A stretch of 64,000 bases of DNA, taken from Apteryx mantelli. Taxonomy: Eukaryota; Chordata; Aves; Apterygiformes; Apterygidae. The notes under the pieces are model-generated. The model was not told the DNA's origin. It worked only from the letters and a program-made list of their open reading frames with translations, and ran no database searches. Position numbers and translations under genes: made by a program. The stretch is taken from positions 76,611,268 through 76,675,267 of the forward strand of contig NC_089981.1 of assembly GCF_036417845.1 (NCBI RefSeq), written 5' to 3'. Below are positions 12,261 through 50,200 of this stretch, piece by piece. The stretch's first letter is position 1. Each line of letters starts with the position of its first letter.

Positions 12261-12390
12261 GTGAGTGTAGCAGGACTCCCGGAGGGCTCTAAAATGCTGT
12301 GTTGGTGGACCGCTCGAAAGTGAAGCTTGAGACAGCTTTGACAGCTCTCCTTTGGTGTAAACTGACTCTTGACCTGCCTCTTCTAACGTG

Positions 12391-12415
12391 TTTAAGGCAA
12401 GTTCCTTGCCTTAAA
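12391..12415. repeat. inverted repeat, 11-bp arms, 3-nt loop
   Basis: TTTAAGGCAAG (12391-12401) pairs perfectly with CTTGCCTTAAA (12405-12415) across a TTC loop. It lies about 130 bp downstream of the orphan CpG island's donor-like site. Confidence 0.85.
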
Positions 12416-12608
12416 TATTGCACATTTTATTTTATTCCAGCAAGCCTATTTCTCCTACTAATGCAATAGAAATCAACAGAAATAAAAATCATAACTTTAG
12501 AGCATGTTTCGTGTTTGCAATAGAATTTATTTTGTAGTACTCATTAATGTTCCTGGCTCCTTTAGAAAGACGTGCTTAAGGAATTTTAAAGTGCTCTGAC
12601 CTGATCAT

Positions 12609-12642
12609 TATCTAGAAGTGTAACTATCTAGAAGTGTAACTA
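12609..12642. repeat. 16-bp perfect tandem duplication
   Basis: The unit TATCTAGAAGTGTAAC occurs twice head to tail, followed by TA of a third copy. It looks like a recent slippage duplication in intergenic DNA. Confidence 0.85.
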
Positions 12643-13224
12643 CTGCAGGCTTACTGTAATTAATGGCATCACTGTGATCAAGTACAGAACATATTCAGCA
12701 AAACTGCTTGTGCAGAATTTGGATGAAAGTAACTTCTTTCACATAGATGATTTTTCTTGTTTTATGTTTTCACTCTTTCACTTTCCTTCTTAGCTTTGTA
12801 AAACAATTTTGGGGGAAAATAATGCTTCCACACCATGTTTTATATTGTTCTGAGGATTTGCAATTATTTTCTATTGTAGGAGACATATTTGCTCTTCTGC
12901 GTCGTAAGTACTTATCCCATGAATAGGTTATGCTACCATCAATGCCATCTTGGGATTTCAGGAACAGTTCTGCTAGCATTCCTCTATAAATACCTAAATG
13001 GAGTGTATTATCTAGACATTCTTTCCACAGCAAAAATATTATATGCAAAAGGTAGCAACATTTCCTAGATACGAATGGTACCTATGATTGTTCTACTGCG
13101 GCTTGCTGGGTGGTTGCTTTTAACAGTCTGTTCTGTCTGTATACAAAACATTTGCATTTGAGTATGCAACATGGAAGTCCCTGAACACAGAACACACAAT
13201 AAATAAAAGGAGAGGCAATTTTCA

Positions 13225-13246
13225 TGTGTGTGTGTGGGGGGGGGGG
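13225..13246 (+). repeat. TG dinucleotide repeat followed by G11
   Basis: Six TG units run into eleven G. This is a simple-sequence tract in intergenic DNA. Confidence 0.85.
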
Positions 13247-16200
13247 AGTTGGTTTTTTTTCATGGTAGTCATACTGGTAGCATGTGTTTTACTGTAAAAG
13301 AGTGAGGAATAAATTGCTCATAAAATATGCCTATCTTGTGCATTGTGCTTATACGTCCCTGCTAGTTTGTCAGGTGTTAGACCGCACACTGTGCTGATGT
13401 GATGCCTCTTATGTTCTCTATGGAATAGTAACCACTTTCTCAGTCTTTATGATACTACATTCAAAGTAACATTTTTCCACTGAGGCTCTGAAGTCAGCAC
13501 TTCTTCCCCTGCCCAGCCCCGACTGCACTATTCCCATCAACACGGCTCAGCTGTTAGCTGTCCTAAAAACCCTCTGCATTTGTAATTGCTTCCCAAACGT
13601 GAGGACCTAAGGGGTTCTCTGTGACAAATGGTTTCAGGATTATGAGAAATGTGGCTCCTGTGAAGAAGGGCACCAGATTAAACTGCGATTTCTCTGCTCC
13701 CACCTTAAGCATTGATGGGTCCCTTCTGTAAAACTCCACACTGCTGCACTTCACCTGTATGGCAGTGCTTTCTAGACCACAGCTGACCCTAGCAGACCTA
13801 CTCTTTCAAATGTGTTTCCTGACATGCCGGTTTCAACCTGATACGCTTATAGGCTGATTTTTTTTTTTCAATGCTGCTGCACACACTTCTAACAGTGGGG
13901 CTGACATGAGGTTAAGAGGAGTACTTTGTTAAGCCCCATGAAGGCAGACATCGAGCTCTGAGCAGAGGGAAAAAAGCCCCTTGAAACGGGCAGTTGTTTC
14001 TGGGTGTGCTTGTGTGTGTGTATGCATGTGCACAGGAAGGATTCCCTCTGCAGGGAATGGTTGGAGAACAACTCTGATAACCAACTGTGTTAAATTCTGA
14101 AGATTATGTTATATAGTGTCCTTTTTTGCTTTGGAAAAAAAATATTTTTACTCAGTATTTATATTATAGCAGCACATGCGTTCCCACCACAATGGGCTAG
14201 GACTCCACTATGAAAACACGAAGTAAAACAACAATCTTTTCTTCACTGAGTTTGAGTTACAGATCTTTCTAATATAAGCACATCAGAAAAAGTACTGAGC
14301 AACTTTGCTTATGCCTAAGGAGTATGAGTTTTCATACTCATATATTATCAAATCATCAGAGATGGAAGAGGCACATTAGATACTGTAAAATATTGTAGTA
14401 TTGTAGAATATTGTAGAAGTGTGGTACTGCAGAATATTGTAGAAACCCAGCTAGGTTTGTTTAAGAAAAAAAATTGCTGCCCTCAGGCCTTCGTTGAGAC
14501 TGCAGCAATTTATACATCCTATTTATTTTTAACTAATTACTCTTATTCACTTCAACCTGGGAAGATTTTTCTTTTATAATGTAATACTGACTCTAGGTCT
14601 GCTTCTTCCTGAGTGCTGCTGGGATCTATCAGTGTCCAGCGACTTTAATGGAAGCTGAGAAGCTCAGCACTCTTCAGCATCAGGTCTGGAGTGTGTAACC
14701 CAAACTAACGCACATGCATGGAGAGGACTAAAAGTCCTGCCATTTGTAAAAGGCAATTGGCATAAGTCAGAGCTGCAGATTTACTTTTTGGTCCTCTGGT
14801 GCAGAATGAGTAGTTAGGACTTACGTTCACGCATATTGCCGATGCTGGCGGGTGTGAAATCATACCATGCAGGCTCAACTAAGAGGCACTGTTTCCCAGA
14901 GTTCTTGTATTCTCTATGATTTGCAACATATGGCCTGCTCAGATGGCCACAAATTCCAGTGCTGATAGGTCTAATCTGACTGCTTCGTAAAGGCTGATGA
15001 TTATGGGAAGGGTAGTTTCATATCCTCAGCTAGGAAATCCGTCAGGACTAGAAGAGGAAACATTCATATTTGATGGTCATCTTAACAGCTCAATATTTAT
15101 TTATATTTTACATGCACAGTTAAAGGGTTAAATGTTCCGGAAACAAGGATTAGGCCCACTGATTTATGAACAACCCTTTCATACAGGAGGAACAATAAAT
15201 TATATGATCTTGTCCTTACAACAACACTTGTTTAATGAGACTGGGGTGATTAGTGACTGTAACTTAGAAATTAGTTTGCAGTGGTAGCAGTGCAAAACCT
15301 CTCCCTCCCTCTGCAAATACAGACAAGAGAAAATCTTTCCCCCACTGTGCTCAGTCTCAAAGACATAAGCAGATGACAAATGGAGGGGGAGAGCTATAAA
15401 TCTAAGAAAATTAATTGGTGCAGCTTTGTTAGCTGCTTGGTTTGTTTTTAAGTGAGGATCTGAAGCAGGATATGACACAGCAAGGAAAACAGCAATTATT
15501 AAAAGTACCAGAAAAAGAAACAGAGAAAAGAGGTGCACACAGAGTTCATCACTTGTCTCTGGTTATGGTCAGCAGGAACTTTATGGTCATAGCGAGCCTT
15601 TAAATGGGTTTTGTAGGAGACTATATACAAATCAGATCAGGGATTTCCCTCATGTTTAATTAGCAGTCAGAGGAGAGACAACACGGCTATTTATGGGAGA
15701 AGCTAGTGAATAGGCCATAAAGGCTAGGGCTGGTGGTAGCTATATTAGATCAGCTGGAGGATGAGTCTAAATTATGAAAGACCTTACAGTTGAAGTAAAA
15801 AACACATTTCCTGGAGAACTGTAAAAAGACAGAAGGAGGACTCCAGGAAGAGGGTGGCACAGCTAATTAACATTCTTCTTAGTGGATTATTTTAATAGCA
15901 TTGTGAATCCCAGCTTAAATTTATTCCTGAGGTTTCTTTTTTTTCTTTAAGACCTCTCCTGTTTTAATCGATTAATAAACCACCTCAGATAAAAATAACA
16001 AGTAAAACTTGATACCTAGAATTGGCAGAACTTATTCATTAGTCTTAGATATAGGCATTAACAATGAAGAGAAAGAGAACCCTGTATTATCAACTATTGA
16101 TTTTCTTTTCCTCTGGTAAGTGCCTCTCCTTTACACATAATGCACAAGAGTGAAAATATTTTAAGAACTATTTATATCACATATTTAAAAACTAGATATG

Positions 16201-17094
16201 GAAAGTATTATCAATTTAACAATCAGTGTTTATTTACATTGGGAGGGCGAATCTTTCTTCTCTCAAACATTAGACGAAATAGTTTGAAAAAAATAGGCTA
16301 TCAGAAGTTTGCAAACCAGTGAATTTGATAGGCTGGGTGGAAGAAAAAGGGAAAAGGGTGTGTTATAGTAAACAGTTTGAAATTCTTCCTCTTTCTCCCT
16401 TTAAGATCAGCTGCAAGAGAGGGGAAAAAGTAGGACTAAAAGAAAAAACATAACTTGGAAAAAGAGCTTTTTTTTTTTTGTTCATGCTTTCTTACTTTGT
16501 GGAAGAATAACTTTTTGTGTGACCTTCCTTTTCTTAAAAGATAACAGACTTCATATTTACCAAGTAATTCTTGTTTAAAAGAACAGTTACCTAGTTTTGG
16601 CTTGATGCAAATAAGATAAGGGCCAAAATAATTACTTGTGAAGAATGAAATGTGTCCTACATGAGAAAGAGCTTTTGAAACAAACATCATGCAACAGAAC
16701 ATTATACACAAGATTGGATTAGTACAGCAGTGACAACTATGATTTCTGGATGCTCTGAACTAATAGTTTACTACAGGAATACAAGAAACACACGAGAGGA
16801 AAAATCATACTGATCGAGTGGCTAATGATGTTGAATGCTGGCTGTTGTCTGCCATTGCTATATTGAGTCTATCTGAGAGGAGCTGTAAGAGTTCTTCTAA
16901 AGCAGGGCGCTGCAGTGTCTCGAGCATACCGTACCTCCTGGTCCTGTGAGCAGCCCCACCGATTTCACTGCAGCCAGGCTGCACATAACAAACTGGTGAA
17001 GTCTAATCAGGACAGGGGCCTCAGAAGGAGCTGCAGAGGCTTGTTTTTGCTTATATTACAAAATTACAAATGAAAAAAAAAGAAGACAGAGCCA

Positions 17095-17360
17095 GAGTCT
17101 TCTCAGTGGTGTCCAGCAAAAGGCCAAGAAGCAAAGGGAACAAGTTGAAATACAGGAAATTCCATATAAGCATAAAAAAAGAACTTTTCCACCGTGAGGG
17201 TGGTTGAACACTGGAACAGGTTGCCCGGAGAGGTTGTAAAGTCTCCATCCTTGGAGCTATTCAAAACCCGACTGGACTCAGTCCTGGGCAACCTGCTCTA
17301 GTTTGGACTAGACACTCTCTTGAGGTCCCTTCCAACCTCAGCTACTCTGTGATTCTGTGA
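17095..17360 (+). mobile_element. CR1 LINE 3' fragment, 5'-truncated, plus orientation
   Basis: The segment carries the hallmark 3' end of the avian CR1 family. The degenerate C-terminal reverse-transcriptase coding region includes the sequence for NTGTGCC-like 'HWNRLP' motifs (TGGAACAGGTTGCC at about 17211-17224) followed by GGAGAGGTTGT. The conserved untranslated tail has CTTCCAACCTCAGC and ends with CTGTGATTCTGTGAA near 17347-17361. CR1 copies retrotranspose through such short 3' repeats and are usually cut short at the 5' end, as here. The coding part is decayed and cannot make a working enzyme. The left boundary is approximate. Confidence 0.85.
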
Positions 17361-18472
17361 AACTAAAAAGACCAACTACTCTTGTTTAAAGCACTAGCTT
17401 AGTATCCTTTATGGTAAACTTAAACAAAACATAAATTTTCAAATTATCAATATATGTCATCTGTGCATATGAAATGGTTGGCAGGAACCTGTCTTCAGAA
17501 TTCTTACATGAATATAAAAAAACTCTTTGCCCTGAAACAGGAATCCAACACATGGGATCTTCTGTAACATCTGATGTCAAGTTAATGTAAAAAAAGAGGA
17601 GGGAAGGGAGGTTCAGAGGAGTAAGATATCTCTTATGGAGTAGAAACCAGAGCTCTCATGCATGTCTTTTTTTCTTTCTTTTTTAATGCCGTGCATATTA
17701 CTGCTAGCTAAGGTATATGTTGATGGCACTATTTTTTTATGGGACTCAGTACCAAAATTAAAATGAAAAGATCTCATTAACCTATAGCTTTCTGTCTTCT
17801 CCAAATGATGACAGTATAGGGCTACTACACAGTTTTGTGCTGGATTTGCAACTATCGTCTCTTTGAATCTTCAGATTTGCCCCTGCTCACATAGCTGTTG
17901 AAGAAAGGCAGACACATAACCCAGTTACATCTAGAAGAAAGAGACACTATGGGAATGAGGGAAGCTGGACTTGTCAAGAGAAAAATAATTAAATTTTGCT
18001 CTTTCAGTTAGATATGCTCAGATATGTTCGAGCAATTGGAATTGGATATATGTCTAATCCTCACGGTTACTAAAAAATATCATCTGCTAGTTAAGGAAAT
18101 TACCTAATTCAGGATGAAGACAGCTTTATAATGAGTAAACCACTGATGAAGAATCTTTCAACATAACATTTCTTGTTAAAAAATAATGAATTGTGAATGT
18201 TGCAGCAAAACATTGGCTTTAAGCCAAAGTATGGGAAAAAACAGAAAACACTCATAATATTCAAAATAACATGATTCTGATGCTTACAAATTTAATATTG
18301 CCTTTTCTGTTCAAAAGTGTTTTGAAAATGTTATGCTTGTGCACAGTAAAAACATAAAAATTAAATGGGATTATACAAAACTTAAAATATTGTGACTGAC
18401 CCAACCTGGACCAAAAAATTTGCATTCATAAACATGAGAGACTGTGAATTTGTTAGTTGACAAAGCTCATTT

Positions 18473-18504
<32 letters not shown>
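18473..18504 (+). repeat. AC dinucleotide microsatellite
   Basis: Thirteen AC units, one GC interruption, then further AC. A likely polymorphic marker. Confidence 0.9.
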
Positions 18505-18505
<1 letters not shown>

Positions 18506-19699
18506 AGCTTCACCGAAAGTAATCAGTTCCTACACAGCTAACATATTCAGTCATGTGCATCCTTTAAGTTAGCTGGTTAATTCAGTAAAAAAATGAGTAA
18601 CTTTGCTGGCCTTCTCTTTTTTATTGACAGCAGTAGGAGTCTAGGGTAAATAGATTATAAAATTAATTTCTTCATAATTAAGCACAATGTGGGGAAACAG
18701 TGTTAAAATAGAATTTTAGTCTCCTTTATGGCTCACTTCCTTCTCCCTATTTAGAACGTATGTATATCTTATGTACACGTATATCTTGCAGTTTGTTAAA
18801 ATGAGAGCACTGAGTATGATTGGAAGGAATTCCCACATTAAGTAAATCTGTTACTATTTCTGATACTTAATAAGAAAATATTTTCTACTCTCATCATTAG
18901 CCCAGAGCTCAGTAGCGCTCATTGAGACTTGGACTAGACTAACTTTGAGAACACTTTACGCTGAGAACTCTTTACACTGAAGTAGAAGAAAGTATTTTAT
19001 AGCAGGAATCTTTTATTTGTTTTTAAATCGTGGCAACTTGGGATATTAGCAAGAAAAGCAATGGTACAGTGAGAAGTGAATATAAAAATGGAATTTATCA
19101 CGTGACTATAGCAGCCTAGGAAATACTTATGAGGCAAAATTGCATTTTTAGTAAATAGAAGCTTGATATATAAGGGGAAGGAAAGAAGGTGTTAACAGAA
19201 AAAAAATATAAAAGATGGAATAAGGAACAAAAGACGAGACAATCCTGTCACGGGTACAGAAGGCCTGTAAGGGTGTGACTTGTTTTAAAAGCCTAGCATT
19301 CAGCAGCATTTAACTTACTTTGTATAAACTGAATGCTTATTTTTTTCAGATTTAAATACTTGCAGAGCTGATAATACTTTCATCTTCATCTGAATACACA
19401 GTCCTTTTGAAGGACTTCTCATCAGCACCTCTTGAGGGTGTTTTACGAGACCTTGAGTCCCAGTCTCCGGTCCCGTGCGTCCTTCTGGACGTTCTCGCAC
19501 CTGCTTGTTCCTACCAAGACAGCTATTTCTTTGCAAACACTGTTGGTGCTTTAAACGCCCACGGGCATGACCCGTTACGAAGCTGGGGGCAGCGCCCTGG
19601 CCGCGCGGGGCCGGGACGCGCCGCGGCGGCTGCAGGAAGGCGACGCGCAGCGACCGGAGCAGAAAGCGGCTGCGAAGCACGTACCATCCTGCCGCTGTT

Positions 19700-19716
19700 G
19701 GGGGGGGGGGGGGGGG
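19700..19716 (+). repeat. poly-G homopolymer, 17 nt
   Basis: Seventeen consecutive G in the upstream arm of the YY1 CpG island; potential G-quadruplex and a likely site of length error. Confidence 0.9.
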
Positions 19717-20379
19717 CTGTGAGCAACGGGGTTCAGCGACGGAGAGGCAGGTTAGGGGCAAGCAGCCGTGCCTCGTAACCGTACCTTGAACGAGGCGATC
19801 CCTTCGCGCAGCGGAACCGTGTGCCGGGACTGAACTACAGAGCATCGCTTGCTCTGAGCTACTTTTCAGGTCTGGGTCCTCGCACCGGGCTCGGTCTCAG
19901 CCGCAGGCCGACGCCCAGGACGGTGCTCGCGCTCCTAGAGGCGGGCGGCAGCAGCTCGGAGGAGGCAGGGCAGAAAAACCGTGAACACCAGGAGTGGCGC
20001 AACCGCCCAGTCCCCGCAGGCCCTTCCCGCCCCAGAGCCGCCGCTCGCCGGACACCTCTCCGGCCCCGCAGCCAGAGATGGGGCTCCGCGCGGACCCTGC
20101 GCCCCCCGGGCCGGTCCCTGCCGACGCGCCGCCGCTGACATGCCGCCTCCTCGCGCGCCGCCTGCCGGCGCGGCCCCGGGGCGGCAGGCGGGGCGGGGCG
20201 GGGCTGGCTGGTTGGCGGCGCGGAGGACGGAGCGCCCCGGCCCGCGGCACATGGCGGCCGAGCGCTCCCGGCCCGCCGCCGGGGCGGCGCTTCCGCGCGG
20301 GGTGGGGCGAGCTCGGAGAGGGCGGGGCGGGCGGCGGGGAGCTGACGCCGCCGCGGCCCCGTTGGCTGCTCACCGCCGG

Positions 20380-45219
<24,840 letters not shown>

Positions 45220-47240
45220 AAGTAGGAGGAGAAAGTTCTTGAACTCAAAACATCTTACAGGAGAATGATCGGGAATAAATATGCCTCCCCTTTGTATATT
45301 GTTTCTAGGAAAGAATTTTAAAAAAAGAACCCTACAAACCTAAAGGACGTGTTTTGATAAGTAGTAAATAAAAAGCAAAAAAACCACAAAACAAAACAAA
45401 AAAAACTTTAAGGTGACGTTGCTAAGATGCTCTACCTTGCTCTGTAATCCCGTTTCAAGAACACGGTGTTTTGTAAAGTGTGGCTCCGACTGGAGGGGTC
45501 AGTTCATGAACTTGCATCAAAAAAGACAGTTCTTTATACAACAGTGCTAAAATTGGACTTCTTTTCACATTCTTATAAATATGAAGCTCACCTGTTGCTT
45601 ACAATTTTTTTAATTTTGTATTTTCCAAGTGTGCATATTGTACACTTTTTGGGGATATGCTTAGTAATGCTATGTGTGATTTTTCTGGAGGTTGATAACT
45701 TTGCTTGCAGTAGATTTTCTTTAAAAGAATGGGCAGTTACATGCATACTTCAAAAGTATTTTCCTGTAAAGAAAAAAGTTATATAGGTTTTGTTTGCTAT
45801 CTTAATTTTGGTTGTATTCTTTGATGTTAACACATTTTGTATAATTGTATCGTATAGCTGTAATGAAATCATGTAGTATCAAATATTAGATGTGATTTAA
45901 TAGTGTTAATCAATTTAAACCCATTTTAGTCACTTTTTTTGGAAAAATACTGCCAGATGCTGATGTTCAGTGTAATTTCTTTGCCTGTTCAGTTACGGAA
46001 AGTGGTGCTCAGTTGTAGAATGTATTGTACAGGCACTGACCTTTTATTAACACCTGATAATATGTACATCCCATGTAATAGAAAGGGCAACAATAAAACA
46101 GTGGTCCTAAAGAAAGAATATGGCAGAAAATGATCTGTAAGCACAGTCTATTTTCTTTTGTTGTCCAGAGCAATTCTAGTTCCTCTTGAACCTCCCAGAA
46201 ATTGGAAGCTAAATAAACTCAAGTTTCCTTTACTTTGCATTCAATTACAATGATTTGTAATGAAATTACATAATGCCATATTAGTTGGTATACCCAAACA
46301 GAATTGGTGGCTGTACCTCTGGGTTTGCTGAGTGACCTGGACTTCCATTAACTGGAATGGTGGATTTGGAGACTTGGCAGTGTCATAAAGGAGCTTTCAG
46401 TATGCCTGGACAGCAAGTAGGTGGAACAGTACAGTAAATAGCTAAATGGGCACCTTTGTTTAGTCAAGGTAAGGAACCCTGGAGGTTTAAATGCAATGGC
46501 AGTATAAAATGGGGGAACAGTAGGGTTTGAGTGGTGATACCAGGGGAAAAAAAAATCTTCTTTTGGCTAACTTGTTTGACTAGATATAATAATGAAAAAT
46601 CTTGGAACCTCCTTGGTCACCTTTTACTTCAAAATAAGAGCTTAAAAGTTCTCTAAAAGAATTTGATGGAGTTTTGATGGTCTAACTAAAAGTGGTTGCT
46701 ACTCGTTTGTTCAAGTGTTCAAAGTAAGAAATTTGCAGATACTATAGTAAAATGTGACAGACTAATAAACACAAGAATATGCACAGAAATGCATAAGTAT
46801 TATTTTTTAGAGGAATGTGAGATCTATTTTGTTGTAAAAACTGTTGTCAGTCTTTTCTGAATTCTGTTCTTACAAGGTTCATCAAACTTTTCGTGGTTAT
46901 TACAGTAAGACTTACTTTTGAGTCCATTTCTGGTAGTAGTGAAAAATACATGGGTAACATGAAAGTAAACCTAAGAAGAGCGAGAGATTTCTCATCCATA
47001 CAAAGAGTTATTGTGGACACTGCAGCTCTAGTCTGAGGTTATGAGGGGCAGAAAGAAAGATGGGACATTTACTTGTAAAGTATGCATTAGAATTTTGGCA
47101 GTATTTTTTTATAAGTGGTTCTTGAACAGGGCAATATACTGAAATGTGTATAGTTAAAGTTAACTTAAATTCTGTATGCAGTTAAATTAGTGTCTATTCT
47201 TTTTGGAAGGAAATAAAATCAGTTCAGTCTAGTTCTAATT
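45220..47240 (+). other. YY1: YY1 3' UTR with several candidate polyadenylation sites
   Basis: AT-rich sequence follows the stop codon. AATAAA hexamers occur at 45274-45279, 45367-45372, 46092-46097, 46212-46217 and 47212-47217. Those near 46.1-46.2 kb fit a UTR of about 0.9-1.0 kb; the one at 47.2 kb would give about 2 kb. Which are used cannot be decided from sequence, so the 3' boundary is approximate. Confidence 0.6.
46092..46217 (+). promoter_or_regulatory. YY1: paired polyadenylation signals, candidate main YY1 3' end
   Basis: Two AATAAA hexamers (46092-46097 and 46212-46217) lie 120 bp apart, the second followed by T-rich sequence that could serve as a downstream element. Confidence 0.5.
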
Positions 47241-50200
47241 GACCTTACATTTCTTTAAACACTGTATTTGAAGGTGTTAGTCTTATACAGAGGTCTGCTT
47301 TCCTGTGAGATAAAGTGGTACCAGTTTTATTGAGTTGCAAGGTAAAGGGATTCTTCAAGTGTCTCTGTACTTCATCCTTGAACCTGCATTTGAGACTAAG
47401 TTATTTATGTTCAGTATTAATTTGAAGATTAACTAGGAGCTAAAACTTGTGTTGTCCCTCATTATACAGCATCTAATAAGGGGAGATCTCTTGAAAATTT
47501 TCTATCTGGGCTTCAGACCTCTCCTCAAATTGCTAGCATTCAAGATGCTCCTGAGTTAAAGTAGATGGTGAACTCGCCTCAGTTGCAGGAAAGAGAGTCT
47601 TGCTTTGTAACTGGTGAATTACATACTGGGAATGAATAAATGCTTACACTGAGCAGCTTCTGTAAGTGATTTAGGCTTTTAAAGTACAACTGGCACATCT
47701 TGTCCTTTAAAACTTCACGCTTAGTTGCTTCCAGAGTTCTCCTTACAGACTTTCAGTGAAGAAGTTACAAGCTTTGGGAATAGCAACAGAGTTGACTTTG
47801 AAACCACCCTTGCCAGCCTGCTATCCAGAAGAGCCTACATTTATACCACCATCTTATGAGCAAGTTCAGGTAAGGCAAGGAGATTCTAAGGGGTGGGGGA
47901 AATGTATCTAGCAATTTTATAATGGGCAAAAGATTTGAGAACCTATGCATCATGCCTGTTCTATTGCTTGTTTGATCTTACTTTTCATATTACCTTATCT
48001 GGTTCTCCTGCAGTCAAAATAGGAGAAAATTTCTGTAGCTATGCTTGTACCTAGGTTCCCATAGCTTTGTATCTTTTGGGCTCAGACCAGTTTTTAAAAG
48101 GCAGACAGCTAGAAAAGTCTATAGTCAGTTCTATATTTGTGGTGTGCCAGTAACAACAGTTTCATGCCTTAAATGCAAGACAAAGTGAACTTAAATACCC
48201 TTTATTTTTAGAGATTCTTTTTTTGAATAGTGAGTAGAAGGAGCCCAGGTACAACTTTGAAATGGTAAGTGAATAAATTCTTAAGGAAACAGAACTAAGG
48301 ATTACTTATTCCTGTCTGCTAGGGCCTCAGCTGCACTTGTACTTGATTCTAGTTATCTTTTTGGACCAAGAGGTTTGCTCTTTGATTGAGGTAGCGCAGT
48401 CTGGTAATTCACATTCTTCATTTTGGCCACAATTTGTCAGTCCACAGAGCCATATACTAAATACAGTTAAATATTGTAGCTGCCAGCAATATTTTTAAAT
48501 ATTTTAATACTTTTAACTTTTAAAGGCAGAGATCCTTTTTCTCTGCTAGTTCCACAGTAAATTAAGGGCAAAAGAAGCAATGGTTAACAGAAATGGCAAA
48601 GTTATTTAGGCTTTAAAAATGTTTGAAGGAAACTAATCCCTTCAGAGTGCTAGATGAAAGGCATTGACAGCAAGATGTAAAAGATGTTTTCACTTGGTCA
48701 TCCCCTGCCCTAAGGTGCACACAACACAGGTATCATCAGTGCATGCCTTGGAAAGACTGGAAATGATTTGTCTTTCTATTCAGATAAGATGGACAAACTT
48801 GGGGATAGTATGCAATGAATAGCATTCTTGAAAATGGGGTTCATTAATGCTTTGAAAAAATGAGTCAGTATTTTGTCAGTGCTGCTAAACAAATCAGTCC
48901 AAAAAGTCCAGATCAAGCCTGTGGAAGCTGTTACTGGCTTTGATTGATCCAGTCGATCTATAAGAATTACATTCTGGAATAACTGATAACCTCATCGCCT
49001 ATGCTGCACCTTTCTTAAGTCTGCATTATCATGGCTTGAGAGAACAAAGGGAGTAAATTTCTGTGTCAGCATTAAGCCATGAATTCTTAATAACTTTACA
49101 CTATTGCTCCTGTGTTGCTTAAAGCTGTGGATAAATCAACAAGCCTTTCAAAAGCAATAGGGCTTGTGGTGGGTTTCAAAACTAAATGTTGGAAGTAAAA
49201 CTGGCAGGCAGGAGTAAATAAAAGTTGGGCTTGGAACCAGTACAATTATTCATAGCTGTGTAAATGGTATAGTTTAAAAAGTAGCACTTCCTTGGGAAGA
49301 GTGAAAAATATTTTTCTCAAGTAAGATTGTTTTGGCAATCCCAGGGCAAAAGAATGGGAGAATGGTATGAGGAAGAGGGTGTGAGATCTCTCAACAAGCT
49401 GAAACATCAAAGTAATGATCCAAAAAGGAACAAACAAAGGAGGAATGTATGTGTTTGTCTTATCATGAGGCTCAGTGTTCATCTTGATTATATGAATTGA
49501 TCTAGTATCACATTGTAGAAGACCAAGAGTGTAAAGATGGCTTTATAGCAATGCTGAAATTTCACCTGGATGGCAACAGGCTTTGTTTTATAAGAGAATT
49601 TAACTGGTGATTCCTTACAGTTTCATTCTCTTTGCCTAAACTAAACTAGCTTAGGCAAGTTTATATATACTTACAATCATCCTCTGTTAAGGCAGTTTTG
49701 TTTGGAATTTTTTGCAGTCCCCTCATTTCTCTGGAAGTAGTTTGGAATGTACTAAATCTCATTTTGGAGAAGGCCCATCAGTTCCTGGGTTCCCATAAAG
49801 CATCAGGAAAAACACCTTTTCACTTTAGGCAAAAGAGTAAGAGATTGCCTATAGCAATTATTGTTTAGACAACTCCATTTTTAGGTTTTCTTCCAAAGTC
49901 TTCTGTTGCTTCTTCTGTCAGAAAAGCTTTAAGATTGGATACCATTATTTCTAATGAACTTTCCTTTCTATTCTGTATTGAGATGGACATACAATTCTTG
50001 TGAGCTGCTGTTCTCACCAGGTTCCTGTATAAACTGGAAGCTCCCCTCAGAGGTAGGCCTGAAGTTCTGTAGAAATGTTAGTCAATTTGGGAAGGGAGGG
50101 GGAGAGAAGGAAGTTCTGAGGGGTCCTTGCAGGACATCTGGATCCTTATCTATCACTTTCGTAACTGAACACTTAACGGTTCTCATAGGTTTAAGTAAGG

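Larger units (their letters stand above)
12261..19439. other. intergenic DNA between the orphan CpG island and YY1
   Basis: This is AT-rich non-coding DNA. It contains a hairpin (12391-12415), a 16-bp tandem duplication (12609-12642), a TG/G simple tract (13225-13246), short ATATTGTAG-like repeats near 14384-14446, one CR1 fragment (about 17095-17360) and an AC dinucleotide repeat (18473-18504). No gene-like open frame was recognised on either strand. Confidence 0.7.
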
